Part shown: positions 26,800 to 35,337 of the stretch, piece after piece
How positions within the stretch are numbered: the first letter of the stretch is position 1
Layout: each line of letters opens with the position of its first letter
Source of the DNA: CAMPKL01 sp963817465
GTDB taxonomy: Bacteria; Acidobacteriota; Terriglobia; Bryobacterales; UBA6623
Length of the DNA: 64,000 nucleotides
Reading direction: 5' to 3'
NCBI GenBank assembly: GCA_963817465.1
Contig: CAWFOP010000010.1
Coordinates: forward strand, 315,670-379,669
Program-made: the position numbers and the translations under genes
The notes under the pieces: model-generated
What the model was told of the DNA's origin: nothing
What the model saw: only the letters and a program-made list of their open reading frames with translations
Database searches by the model: none

Positions 26800-28941
26800 A
26801 TGCCTGAGTTGTTGAGCCCTGGCGTTTATCTCGAACCGGTCGACCATAGCAGCGGTCCCCTTGTCGCGCTGCGCACGGATATCGCTGGATTCGTCGGCGT
26901 GGCGGAGCGCGGCCCGCTCGACGAGCCGGTGCGGTGCGAGTCGTGGGAGCAGTTCGCCGCCCGTTTTGGCGGGCTCTTGCCGAACGCGTTTTTGGCCTAC
27001 GCGGCCAGGGCATACTTCGAGAACGGCGGCCGGCGCGCCTGGTTTGTGCGCGTGGCGGCCGACGCTGTAGCTACCGTCGGCTCGGGGCCGCAGCCCGCCG
27101 ACGGCGCTGCCACCATCGTCGCTAACTCCGACGGTTTCGTCGCTGGAGCGGTGGTTACGGTCCGCCAGGATCAACGCGTCGCAAGCCGGCTGCTTTCGAA
27201 AGTAGATGCTCTGCGCGGCAGCTTGGTCTGGGACAGGCCCTTGCTTGGGGAGTTTGATCTCGCCCTTCCGCTCTTCCTCGAAAGCGGCGTTGGGTTGGCG
27301 GAAACCGTTCTGCCCGGGCGCGATGGGCGCGACACCCTGCGCTTGGCGGCCCGCGACCCGGGCTTCTGGGGCAACGAACTGGACGTTCGGGTGTCGTTGA
27401 GCAGTTCGGCGGCGAGTTCCACGAGCAACGTGCCCCAGCCTGTGGATCGCCAATCGAGCCTCGTCGCGATCGTCGAAGGCTTCGCCGAGGGATTGCTGGT
27501 GCGGTTGTTTCAGCCGGCAGCTCCGGACCTCGAGGCCTACCGCGCAGTCGTCGCCGTCGATCCGATTGAAGGCCGCCTTGAATGGGACGCGCCATTGCCG
27601 CCCGGCGGCCCGTGGTCGCTGGAGACGATCGAGTTGTGCCTGAGCGTGACCCGGCGGGGTCGTCTGCTTGAGGTCGTCTCCGGACTATCGCCTGTGCCGG
27701 GCTTCCCCAACTCGGTTGAACGCGCCGCGGATTTGTCGAACTTTCTCCGGGTCACCGACCTGCAGGCGTTGGAGCAGGAAAAAACAGGCGCGGCGCCGAG
27801 TCCTTGGCCGGCGCGTCTTCCCCAACTTGGCGTTACATCCGGCGAAGCGCTGCGGCTGGCGGGCGGTCGCGACGGGATCGCGGCCCTCGATGCAAGGCGG
27901 TTCGCCGACGCGAATGACTTGGACCGCGTCGACCAAACTCCGCGAGGGCTCTTCGCCCTGAGTCTCGTCGATGAAGTGGCCGTCGAGGCGATCCCCGACC
28001 TGATGCTGCAAGCAACGCCGCCAGTTTCCTACGCTCCCTTTCCCAAGCCCGTTGATCCTTGCCTCTGCCCGACCGAGGAACCCGTTGTCGAACCCGGGGC
28101 CGGCGTGAAACTCGTTGAGCGCGCGCCTCAGTTTTCGCTCGAACAGATCTACTCCGTCCAGCAGACGCTGATCGCGCATTGCGAGAAATTGCGGGACCGC
28201 GTCGCCTTGCTTGATCCTCCGCCCTTTCCTCAAAACGAACAGACCGGTTTGCAGCAGATTCGCGCTTGGCGCCGCCGTTTCGATTCGAGCTTTGCCGCGC
28301 TGTATTACCCCTGGGTTTTGGCTCCGTCTCCGGTCGGCGCGCGCGAACCGGTCCGCGCCGTGCCGCCGAGCGGCCACGTCGCCGGAGTCATCGCCCAAAC
28401 CGACCTGACCATCGGCGTCCACAAGGCGCCCGCCAACGTCGAATTGCGCTGGGCGCAGGGGCTAACGGACGACGTCGACGAGCGCCGCCAAGAGCTGCTC
28501 AACCCCGAAGGCATCAACGCCCTACGCGCCTACCCCGGCCGCGGCTTGCGGGTCTTCGGCGCGCGCACCGTCTCCAGCGATTCGCAGTGGCGCTTTCTCA
28601 ACGTCCGGCGCTTGTTGTTGATGATCGAAGAAGCGCTTGAGGAAGCCCTGCAGTGGACTGTCTTCGAGCCGAATACTTCTGCCTTACGGGAGCGCTTGCG
28701 TACGGTCGTCGCCGGCTTCTTGCGCGCGCTGTGGGAGCGCGGCGCCCTCTCCGGCGCGGTCGCTCCTGAGGCCTTCTTCGTCCGTTGCGATGGCGTGAAC
28801 AATCCCCCCGAGAGCGTCGACCTGGGCCGGCTCATCGCCGACGTTGGCGTAGCGCCGTCTCTGCCGGCCGAATTCGTGATTGTGCGGATCGGCCGAACCG
28901 AGAGCGTCTTCACCTTCGAAGAGCGAGGAGATGAGCGATGA
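26800..28941 (+). CDS. Tail sheath protein 2
   Basis: 713 residues. N-terminus MPELLSPGVYLEPVDHSSGP and GFVGVAERGPLD, C-terminus IGVHKAPANVELRWAQG, VFGARTVSSDSQWRFLNVRRLLL, EEALQWTVFEPN and PAEFVIVRIGR match the sheath core. Its middle (about residues 95-300) carries shorter beta inserts than sheath 1. It overlaps the next gene by 4 nt. Multiple sheath isoforms are normal in Afp/PVC-type particles. Confidence 0.94.
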   Translation: MPELLSPGVYLEPVDHSSGPLVALRTDIAGFVGVAERGPLDEPVRCESWEQFAARFGGLLPNAFLAYAARAYFENGGRRAWFVRVAADAVATVGSGPQPADGAATIVANSDGFVAGAVVTVRQDQRVASRLLSKVDALRGSLVWDRPLLGEFDLALPLFLESGVGLAETVLPGRDGRDTLRLAARDPGFWGNELDVRVSLSSSAASSTSNVPQPVDRQSSLVAIVEGFAEGLLVRLFQPAAPDLEAYRAVVAVDPIEGRLEWDAPLPPGGPWSLETIELCLSVTRRGRLLEVVSGLSPVPGFPNSVERAADLSNFLRVTDLQALEQEKTGAAPSPWPARLPQLGVTSGEALRLAGGRDGIAALDARRFADANDLDRVDQTPRGLFALSLVDEVAVEAIPDLMLQATPPVSYAPFPKPVDPCLCPTEEPVVEPGAGVKLVERAPQFSLEQIYSVQQTLIAHCEKLRDRVALLDPPPFPQNEQTGLQQIRAWRRRFDSSFAALYYPWVLAPSPVGAREPVRAVPPSGHVAGVIAQTDLTIGVHKAPANVELRWAQGLTDDVDERRQELLNPEGINALRAYPGRGLRVFGARTVSSDSQWRFLNVRRLLLMIEEALEEALQWTVFEPNTSALRERLRTVVAGFLRALWERGALSGAVAPEAFFVRCDGVNNPPESVDLGRLIADVGVAPSLPAEFVIVRIGRTESVFTFEERGDER

Positions 28942-29540
28942 GCCGAACCGGCCAGCGGTTCGACCCAGTCCGCGGGTTCAACTTCACTGTGGGACTGCTG
29001 GACTCCTCCAGTCAGGCTCCCGCCGGCAGCGTCTCAGTCGATGACTTTGCGGTTGGCGGTTTCGCAGAGGTGAGCGGCCTCGAAATGACGCTTGAGGTCG
29101 AGAACTTCAATGAAGGCGGCAAGAACGATGCGGTGCGCCACTTCGCCACTCGCATGACTTGGTCGAAGATCCGCCTCAAGCAGGGGATCGCCTTGAGCGA
29201 CGACCTCTGGAATTGGCACTACGGCTATGTCCTCGGACAGGGCCGGCGGCGCGACGGCGTGATTACGCTCAACAACGAGGACCACAAGCCAGTTCGAATA
29301 TGGCGCTTCTTGCGCGCATTGCCTGTGCGGTGGCTCGGGCCGACGCTCGATGCCACGAGCAGCGAGGTCGCCTTCGAAGAAATTGAGATCGCCCACGAAG
29401 GGCTGGAATTGATCGAAGCCCGAACGTTGCTCTCTATCGGAGAGGCCGTCGAATTGGGCGCGGAACTCGTTGGCGAGGCCAAGGACTCCTTTCAGAAAGG
29501 CAAGTCCGCCGCGAAACAGCTCGGACAAGTATTCAGTTGA
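28938..29540 (+). CDS. Tail tube protein 2 with C-terminal extension
   Basis: 200 residues. The first 155 residues are a gp19-type tube (FDPVRGFNFTVGLLD, GGFAEVSGLEMTLEVENFNEGG, MTWSKIRLKQGIALSDDLWNW, DGVITLNNEDHKPVRIW). An extra helical tail of about 40 residues (LLSIGEAVELGAELVGEAKDSF to QVFS) is not found in tube 1. Such isoforms usually form the initiator ring between baseplate and tube (Afp5-like). Confidence 0.92.
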   Translation: MSRTGQRFDPVRGFNFTVGLLDSSSQAPAGSVSVDDFAVGGFAEVSGLEMTLEVENFNEGGKNDAVRHFATRMTWSKIRLKQGIALSDDLWNWHYGYVLGQGRRRDGVITLNNEDHKPVRIWRFLRALPVRWLGPTLDATSSEVAFEEIEIAHEGLELIEARTLLSIGEAVELGAELVGEAKDSFQKGKSAAKQLGQVFS

Positions 29541-29554
29541 GCGAGGAACGGTAG

Positions 29555-29749
29555 GTGGAAGTTCATATCAGCGAATTGACCAGCGTGATCCGCCACGCGG
29601 ATTCCCAAACCTTGCTCGACCCGCGCACGCTCGAACGCGTTGTGCGGCTCGTGCTCGAACGCGTCCGCGAAGAGCGCGAGCACGAAAAGCGCGTCTCCGA
29701 GGAGACCGACTTCACCGCTTCCTCCACGCCTGAGGAGAACGTGCGATGA
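29555..29749 (+). CDS. Small eCIS protein (Afp6-position)
   Basis: 64 residues from GTG 29555, highly charged and mostly helical (RVVRLVLERVREEREHEKRVSEE). Position between the second tube and the LysM protein, and size, match the small Afp6/DUF5908-like genes of other eCIS operons. Sequence alone does not prove the family. The stop overlaps the next start. Confidence 0.65.
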   Translation: MEVHISELTSVIRHADSQTLLDPRTLERVVRLVLERVREEREHEKRVSEETDFTASSTPEENVR

Positions 29750-30468
29750 GCCTGCAACTGATCACCTTCCGCCGCTGTTCCGCGGGAGCCAAAAAGAAGA
29801 GCGACGGTCAGGGCGCGGCTGACGACTGCATACAAGCGCAATATAACCCGTCCGAAATTACCTTCGAGAAGGGCGCGCAAATCGCCGAGACCGTCATACC
29901 GGGAATCGACTCGCCGATCCTGCAATTCGTCAGCGGTAATTCAGAAGCGCTCTTGTTGGAGCTGTTTTTCGACAGCACCGACGAAGGCATGGACGGCGGA
30001 GCAACGTCCGTCACCGAACGCACGGACCAGTTCTATCAGCTCATCAAGATTGATCCTAAGACGCACGCGCCTCCCATCCTCGAGGTCTCTTGGGGGGCGA
30101 ATAACTTGGCCGGAGCGCGGCTCAAAGAGCAATGGTCGCCGCAAAGCCGGCCGGTCTTCAAATGCTTGGTTGAGAACGTCCAGCAGCGCTTTACTCTGTT
30201 CTCTCCCGATGGCGTCCCCCTGCGGGCGACTTTGAGCGTTCGGCTCAAAGAGTACTACCCGCTGCAGGATCAGATCACCAAGATCGGCTTCGAGTCGCCC
30301 GATCACACCAAGCTGCGGGCCGTGCAAGAAGGGGACACCTTGAGCGCGATCGCTTTTGAAGAGTACGACGATCCGGCTCAATGGAGAGCGATCGCCGAAC
30401 ACAACGGAATTATCGACCCTTTGGCTCTCGAAGTCGGCAGGAAGTTGGAGATCCCGCCGCTGGATTGA
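29746..30468 (+). CDS. LysM-domain baseplate hub protein (Afp7-like)
   Basis: 240 residues. The N-terminal part is the gp53/Afp7-type domain (IQAQYNPSEITFEKGAQIAE, LLLELFFDSTDEGMDGG, FYQLIKIDPKTHAPPILEVSWG). The C-terminal 50 residues are a LysM fold (LRAVQEGDTLSAIAFEEYDDPAQWRAIAEHNGI to LEIP). It links the tube initiator to the spike in the assembled particle. Confidence 0.92.
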   Translation: MSLQLITFRRCSAGAKKKSDGQGAADDCIQAQYNPSEITFEKGAQIAETVIPGIDSPILQFVSGNSEALLLELFFDSTDEGMDGGATSVTERTDQFYQLIKIDPKTHAPPILEVSWGANNLAGARLKEQWSPQSRPVFKCLVENVQQRFTLFSPDGVPLRATLSVRLKEYYPLQDQITKIGFESPDHTKLRAVQEGDTLSAIAFEEYDDPAQWRAIAEHNGIIDPLALEVGRKLEIPPLD

Positions 30469-30475
30469 AATTAGT

Positions 30476-31654
30476 ATGGCGAGCGCAGTTCAACTTCATC
30501 AACAGCCGCAGACGTTTTACGTCCCGGAGTTCTCGGTGAAAGCAGGAGGTCGCGCTTTGCCCGAGCAGGTCATTCATGACGTGCTTGAAGTCAAGTACAC
30601 CGACAGTATTGAGAAGATCGACTCCTTTGAATTGACGCTCAGCAACTGGGACGACACGGCGCTCAAGCCCAAGTACGAGCCTCCGTCAGGGCCCGACTTC
30701 CGAGGGCTGTTCGATCCCGGCCAGCCGGTGGAACTCCAGATGGGCTATGCCGGCGATCAGCGGTTGATGCTGACCGGCGAGATCACCACTCTTGAGCCGA
30801 GCTATCGCGAGTCCGGCCCGTTAACGCTGGCCGTGCGCGGACTCAACGAACTGCACCGCTTCCGCGCGGCCCAACACACCTACGCCTGGGAGGCCAAAAC
30901 GGACAGCCAGATCGCCCGCGAAATCGGACACAAGCCCGTCGACAAAGATCGTCCAGGCCTCGGTATCGAGGTCAAGACCAAGCCGCGCGAGGATGAGCCG
31001 GTCGAGCCCTACCTCTTTATGGACAATACGTTCGACGTCGTCTTTCTACTCAACCGCGCCCGCAAGCGCGGCTATGAACTATTGCTCAAGGAAGAAACAA
31101 AAGGGACAACGACCACCCGCCATCTGTATTTCGGTCCGTCAGACAATCTCGCTGAGGCGCCGCCCTCTTACATCCTCGAATGGGGCCGGTCGTTGATCCG
31201 TTTCCAGCCGACTTTATCGACCGCGACGCAGATTTCCGAAGTGACGGTACGCGGTTGGGACCGCCGAACGAACCGCAAGATCGAGAAGACCGTGAAGTTG
31301 ATCGATGTCGTGCCGCGGGCCGAAAAGGCTCGCTACGAACAACTGATCGAAGCCTTCGGCGACCGCAAGGAAGTCATCACCGATCGGCCGGTACATACCA
31401 AGGAACAAGCCAAGGCCATCGCAACAGAACGGCTGCTCGACAAGTCGAAGCAGATGGTCACGGCGTCGGGCGCGACCATCGGGTTGCCTGATCTGCGGGC
31501 AGGGCGTTACGTCGATATCCTCGGTCTTGGAGAACGTTTCAACGGACGTTATTACGTCACCGAGACGACCCATACGATCGGTTCGAGCGGTTACCAAACG
31601 GAGTTCAAAGCGCGGCGGGAGGACCAAGCTGCGCAACCCGGAGGCGTCCAATGA
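30476..31654 (+). CDS. VgrG/gp27-like spike hub (phage late control D)
   Basis: 392 residues from ATG 30476. Matches the gpD/gp27 part of Afp8: FYVPEFSVKAGGRALPEQVIHDV, SFELTLSNWDD, FDPGQPVELQMGYAG, LMLTGEITTLEPSY, QIAREIG, RGYELLLKEE and GRYYVTETTHTIGSSGYQTEF. The OB-fold/needle part is in the separate downstream gene, so the spike here is split into two proteins. It overlaps that gene by 4 nt. Confidence 0.92.
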   Translation: MASAVQLHQQPQTFYVPEFSVKAGGRALPEQVIHDVLEVKYTDSIEKIDSFELTLSNWDDTALKPKYEPPSGPDFRGLFDPGQPVELQMGYAGDQRLMLTGEITTLEPSYRESGPLTLAVRGLNELHRFRAAQHTYAWEAKTDSQIAREIGHKPVDKDRPGLGIEVKTKPREDEPVEPYLFMDNTFDVVFLLNRARKRGYELLLKEETKGTTTTRHLYFGPSDNLAEAPPSYILEWGRSLIRFQPTLSTATQISEVTVRGWDRRTNRKIEKTVKLIDVVPRAEKARYEQLIEAFGDRKEVITDRPVHTKEQAKAIATERLLDKSKQMVTASGATIGLPDLRAGRYVDILGLGERFNGRYYVTETTHTIGSSGYQTEFKARREDQAAQPGGVQ

Positions 31655-32154
31655 GCCGGCGTTACGGCATCTATCCCGCCAAGGTAGAGAGCGTCGACGA
31701 CCCTCAAGGCGAAGGCCGCGTAAAGGTCAGCTTTCCGTGGATGGGCGGCAACGCGCAAGGCTACTGGGCGCCCATCACCAATGCGATGGCAGGACCCAAC
31801 CGCGGCTGCTGGATCATGCCGGAGGTTGGCGACGAGGCGGCCGTCATTTTCGAGCAAGGCGATCCGAACCATCCCTGGATCGTCGGCTTTCCGCACAATG
31901 GCGAGCAAAAGCCGCCCGAGACCGACAAACACAAGCGCGTCTACCGCTCCTTCAACGGCCACGAGATCGTGATTAGCGACCCGCTGATTGCCGGCGGCGA
32001 TCAGGGCGGGGTGCGCATCTCGGATGCGCACGGCAACATGATCGAGCTGTCGAACGCGCGCATCGTAATCCGCTCCGTCGCGCAGATAGAGATCAATGCG
32101 CCCAGCGTAGTGATCAATGGCCGCCCGGTGGCGCCGGCGCCTCGGCCTATCTGA
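31651..32154 (+). CDS. Baseplate spike OB-fold protein (gpV/gp5-like)
   Basis: 167 residues. An OB-fold typical of gpV/VgrG (YPAKVESVDDPQGEGRVKVSFPW, YWAPITNAMAGPNRGCWIMPEVGDEAAVIFEQGDPNHPWIVGF) is followed by a short beta-helical needle (GVRISDAHGNMIELSNARIVIR to INAPSVVING). It supplies the missing half of the split Afp8-like spike. Confidence 0.93.
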   Translation: MSRRYGIYPAKVESVDDPQGEGRVKVSFPWMGGNAQGYWAPITNAMAGPNRGCWIMPEVGDEAAVIFEQGDPNHPWIVGFPHNGEQKPPETDKHKRVYRSFNGHEIVISDPLIAGGDQGGVRISDAHGNMIELSNARIVIRSVAQIEINAPSVVINGRPVAPAPRPI

Positions 32155-32162
32155 GGAAAGTC

Positions 32163-32900
32163 ATGGCTGATTCGACCATACCCTGCTTCGACTTTCCCAA
32201 GGCGCACACGATCGAGATTCCGTTGCCCAGCGGGATCAATCTGAAGACTCTGCAGAACATCGCCAACGGGCCGCCGACTCAGTGCGACCTCGTTCACAGC
32301 CTGATGCTCCAACTCAACCCGATGTTGGCGGGTATGGCTTGCATCTTCAAAATCCTGGCGGTGATGGCCGGGTTTATGAAGGTCGTGGACAAAGTGTCCG
32401 TACCGCCCGACCCAGTTGGTCTTGCCAAGGCGGTCATCGAAGACTTGGCGCCGCCGCTCAAGGAACTCGTGGAGGACTGCGTGCTGATGCTCGATCCCTG
32501 CAAGATCATCAAGATGATCATTGCGATCCTCGACATCATCTTGGCCTATCTCGGGTGCGTCATCGAAGCAATCGACAGCATTCTCAACTTCAAAGTCGGC
32601 ATCGATCTCGACTCCGCGCAAGGCAATCCGGTGCTGTTGGCATCGCTTAACTGCTCGGACAAGAACCTTGACGGCGCCATGACCAGTCTCACCCAAGCGA
32701 TCGAAAGTATCCGGCCGTTGATCGAGATGATGAACCCCTTGCTCGGTATCGCCGGTCAGGACTCGATCGAGATGCCGCCGACCGAGGCCGTCACGCCTTC
32801 GCTCGGGGAACTGGCCGGCGAAGATCCTTTGGCCAAGCTCAAGGAGTTCGTTGCGTCCCTGCAGCAGATCCGGCAAACGCTCGCGGCGGTTTGTCCTTAG
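32163..32900 (+). CDS. Unknown hydrophobic-helical eCIS protein at the PAAR position
   Basis: 245 residues, no family recognised. An N-terminal IPCFDFPKAHTIEIPLPSG opening precedes amphipathic and hydrophobic helices (LNPMLAGMACIFKILAVMAG; CKIIKMIIAILDIILAYLGCVIEAID) and six spaced Cys residues. The Afp10/PAAR tip gene usually lies here between spike and gp25, but no PAAR signature (PAAR/GH repeats) is present. Conserved operon spacing implies a structural or cargo-related role. Confidence 0.6.
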   Translation: MADSTIPCFDFPKAHTIEIPLPSGINLKTLQNIANGPPTQCDLVHSLMLQLNPMLAGMACIFKILAVMAGFMKVVDKVSVPPDPVGLAKAVIEDLAPPLKELVEDCVLMLDPCKIIKMIIAILDIILAYLGCVIEAIDSILNFKVGIDLDSAQGNPVLLASLNCSDKNLDGAMTSLTQAIESIRPLIEMMNPLLGIAGQDSIEMPPTEAVTPSLGELAGEDPLAKLKEFVASLQQIRQTLAAVCP

Positions 32901-32908
32901 GGAATGAG

Positions 32909-33319
32909 ATGACGGAGCTTACGCAAAAATTTGTCGGCGCCGGATGGCGATTCCCCGTTCGGGTAACGCCGCGCGGCGGGATCGCGTTGTCGCGCGGCGA
33001 CGAAGACATCCAAGAAGCGATCTGGATCATCCTGGCCACTTCGCCCGGAGAGCGAGTCATGCGCCCGGAATTCGGCTGCGGGATATATGACCTCGTCTTC
33101 GAGCCGAATAATCCCGCGACGCGCGGCGCCGTGAGTGCGCGGGTGCGCGAAGCATTGACCAAGTACGAGCCGCGCATCGCCGTCGAACAGGTTCGCGTCG
33201 AAGCCGCCGAGGGCGAAGAGAACAAGCTGCTCATCCGCGTCGACTATCGCATCCGGGCGACGAACGCGACGCACAACTTGGTCTATCCCTTCTACATCCG
33301 CGAAGGAGCGGGAGGCTGA
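32909..33319 (+). CDS. GPW/gp25 baseplate protein (Afp9-like)
   Basis: 136 residues from ATG 32909. The gp25 motifs are clear: GGIALSRGDEDIQEAIWIILATSPGERVMRPEFGCGIYDLVFEPNN, then VREALTKYEPRI and LLIRVDYRIRATNATHNLVYPFYI. gp25 nucleates sheath assembly on the baseplate. A TTG at 32891 is also in frame but would overlap the previous gene further. Confidence 0.94.
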   Translation: MTELTQKFVGAGWRFPVRVTPRGGIALSRGDEDIQEAIWIILATSPGERVMRPEFGCGIYDLVFEPNNPATRGAVSARVREALTKYEPRIAVEQVRVEAAEGEENKLLIRVDYRIRATNATHNLVYPFYIREGAGG

Positions 33320-33321
33320 CG

Positions 33322-35337
33322 ATGGCGCTGACGGCCCCAAACTTAGATACGCGGACGTTTGAGCAGCTTCTCGCCGAAGTGCGCCGGCGCATTCCGCGCT
33401 ATACGCCCGAGTGGACGGATCACAACGAAAGCGACCCCGGCATTGCGTTGGCGCAACTGTTTTCTTGGCTCACCGAACTCATGCTGTTCCAAGTGAACCA
33501 AGTTCCCGAGCGAAATTACATCAAGTTCCTGGAGTTGCTCGGCATTCAGCTACGCGCGGCGACGCCGGCGACCGCCGAACTGACGTTCGAGACGGCGCGC
33601 GACGACGTGGAGTACGTCATCGTGCCGCGCGGCGCCCAAGCGGCCGCCGCTGGAGACGACGACGCGCCGGTCGTTTTTGAAGCGGCCGAGTCTCTGATCG
33701 CCCTCGGGGCCAAACTGGCGGCGGTGCAGAGCTACGACGGCTTCGGCTATACGCTGGTCACCAAGCGCAATGAGGCCGACGGCCAAACGTTCGAGGCCTT
33801 CGGCCCCCACGCCCGCGAAGGCGCCGCGCTCGTGCTGGGCTTCGACTCGCCGCTCGCGTTCACCTCCCAGCAAATCAACCTCGCCGTCTACGTCTCGCCG
33901 TTTCGAGTGAATACGGAAGGCATCGCCTGCGATCTCGATCGGTTGGGAGTGCCGCCGCCCGCCGACTTGGTTTGGGAATACTGGGATCGCAAGCTTTGGC
34001 GGCCGCTTAATGTCGGCAAGGACGAGACGCGCGCCTTCACCCGCGACGGCCATATCTATCTAAGCGGACCGGGCGCCGCGGTCAAAAAAGCGTTTCTAGG
34101 CGCCGAGAAGGGGACCGAACTCTACTGGCTGCGTTGCCGGCTGGTGCGCAGCGGCTACGATACGCCGCCCAAGCTGGACCGCATCCTGACGAATACCGTT
34201 CGGGCCCGGCAGTCGGTCACGATTCGCGACGAGATCCTCGGCGGCAGCGCCGGCAGGCCTAACCAGCGTTTCCTGCTCGCCAGCCCGCCAGTGCTGACTC
34301 GCGAGAGGCCGCTCAGCGTCAAGGGGCCCGATGGGCTCACCGTCACAGCGAGCAGCCTACTGCTTGAGGTGAACGAAGGAGCTTCCGACGCCGAGTTTGC
34401 GGCCTGGCAAGAAGTCGATGACTTCTTCGCTTCCGGACCCGACGATCCGCACTACACGCTAGACCGCGCCGCGGGTGAAGTGCGCTTCGGCGACGGTCGG
34501 CGCGGGCGCATCCCGCTCGCGAACCCCGACAATCCGGCGGCAAATATCGTGGCGCGCTCTTATCTCACCGGCGGAGGCAAGCACGGCAATGTTGGAGCCG
34601 CGACCATCACCGAACTTCAAAGCTATGTCGAGGGCATCGCCTCCGTGACCAATCTGCGGCCGTCGTTCGGCGGCCGCGACGAAGAGACGCTCGACGAAGC
34701 GAAATTGCGCGCGCCGCAAGAACTCAAGGCCAAGGGCCGCGCCGTCACGGCCGAGGACTTCGAAACCCTAGCGATGGAGGCTCCCGGCGCCAACATCGCC
34801 CGCGCGAAAGCTCTGCCCAATACGCACCCCAAGTTTCCCGGCGCGAGCATTCCCGGCGCAGTCACAGTCATCGTAGTGCCCGACACCGACGACCCCGCCC
34901 CAATCCCAGGCGAAGACACTTTACGCGCAGTCTGCGCCTGCCTCGACGAGAGCCGCCTCATCACGACGGAACTACACGTCGCTCCGCCGACCTATCACCA
35001 CGTCGAGATCGAGGTTGATCTTGTCGCTGCTCCCGATGCCGATCTCGCCGAGGTCCAGGGTCTCGTCGCCGCCTCTCTCGAAATCTACTTTCACCCGCTC
35101 AAGGGCGGCGATGACGGCGCCGGCTGGCCCTTCGGCGGCGACATCTTCTACTCCAAGGTCTACCGTCGCCTGCTAGAAGTCGTCGGCGTCGACCGCGTCA
35201 AAGATAACCGGCTATTCGTTCACCTCGACGGCGAACGGCAGCCGGCTTGCACGGATACGGCAATTGAGGCGGGACGCCTTGTCTACTCGACAGGTCACCA
35301 GATACGGATCGAGTACGACCGCGAGGACGACCGATGA
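33322..35337 (+). CDS. Baseplate J-like wedge protein (Afp11-like)
   Basis: 671 residues. N-terminus TFEQLLAEVRRRIPRYTPEWTDHNESDPGIALAQLFSWLTELMLFQVNQVPERNYIKFLELLGI is diagnostic of the large wedge protein; the C-terminal part contains the baseplate-J core (GRRGRIPLANPDN, NLRPSFGGRDEETLDEAKLRAPQELKAKGRAVTAEDFE). It forms the baseplate ring with the gp25 protein and tail protein I. Confidence 0.94.
   Translation: MALTAPNLDTRTFEQLLAEVRRRIPRYTPEWTDHNESDPGIALAQLFSWLTELMLFQVNQVPERNYIKFLELLGIQLRAATPATAELTFETARDDVEYVIVPRGAQAAAAGDDDAPVVFEAAESLIALGAKLAAVQSYDGFGYTLVTKRNEADGQTFEAFGPHAREGAALVLGFDSPLAFTSQQINLAVYVSPFRVNTEGIACDLDRLGVPPPADLVWEYWDRKLWRPLNVGKDETRAFTRDGHIYLSGPGAAVKKAFLGAEKGTELYWLRCRLVRSGYDTPPKLDRILTNTVRARQSVTIRDEILGGSAGRPNQRFLLASPPVLTRERPLSVKGPDGLTVTASSLLLEVNEGASDAEFAAWQEVDDFFASGPDDPHYTLDRAAGEVRFGDGRRGRIPLANPDNPAANIVARSYLTGGGKHGNVGAATITELQSYVEGIASVTNLRPSFGGRDEETLDEAKLRAPQELKAKGRAVTAEDFETLAMEAPGANIARAKALPNTHPKFPGASIPGAVTVIVVPDTDDPAPIPGEDTLRAVCACLDESRLITTELHVAPPTYHHVEIEVDLVAAPDADLAEVQGLVAASLEIYFHPLKGGDDGAGWPFGGDIFYSKVYRRLLEVVGVDRVKDNRLFVHLDGERQPACTDTAIEAGRLVYSTGHQIRIEYDREDDR

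Noticed and set aside
32001..32876. Long minus-strand ORFs inside the eCIS operon (for example 32001-32876, 25920-26660, 27685-28422)
   Set aside because: They mirror the codon bias of the plus-strand genes, have no ribosome sites or recognisable domains, and lie opposite confident structural genes.
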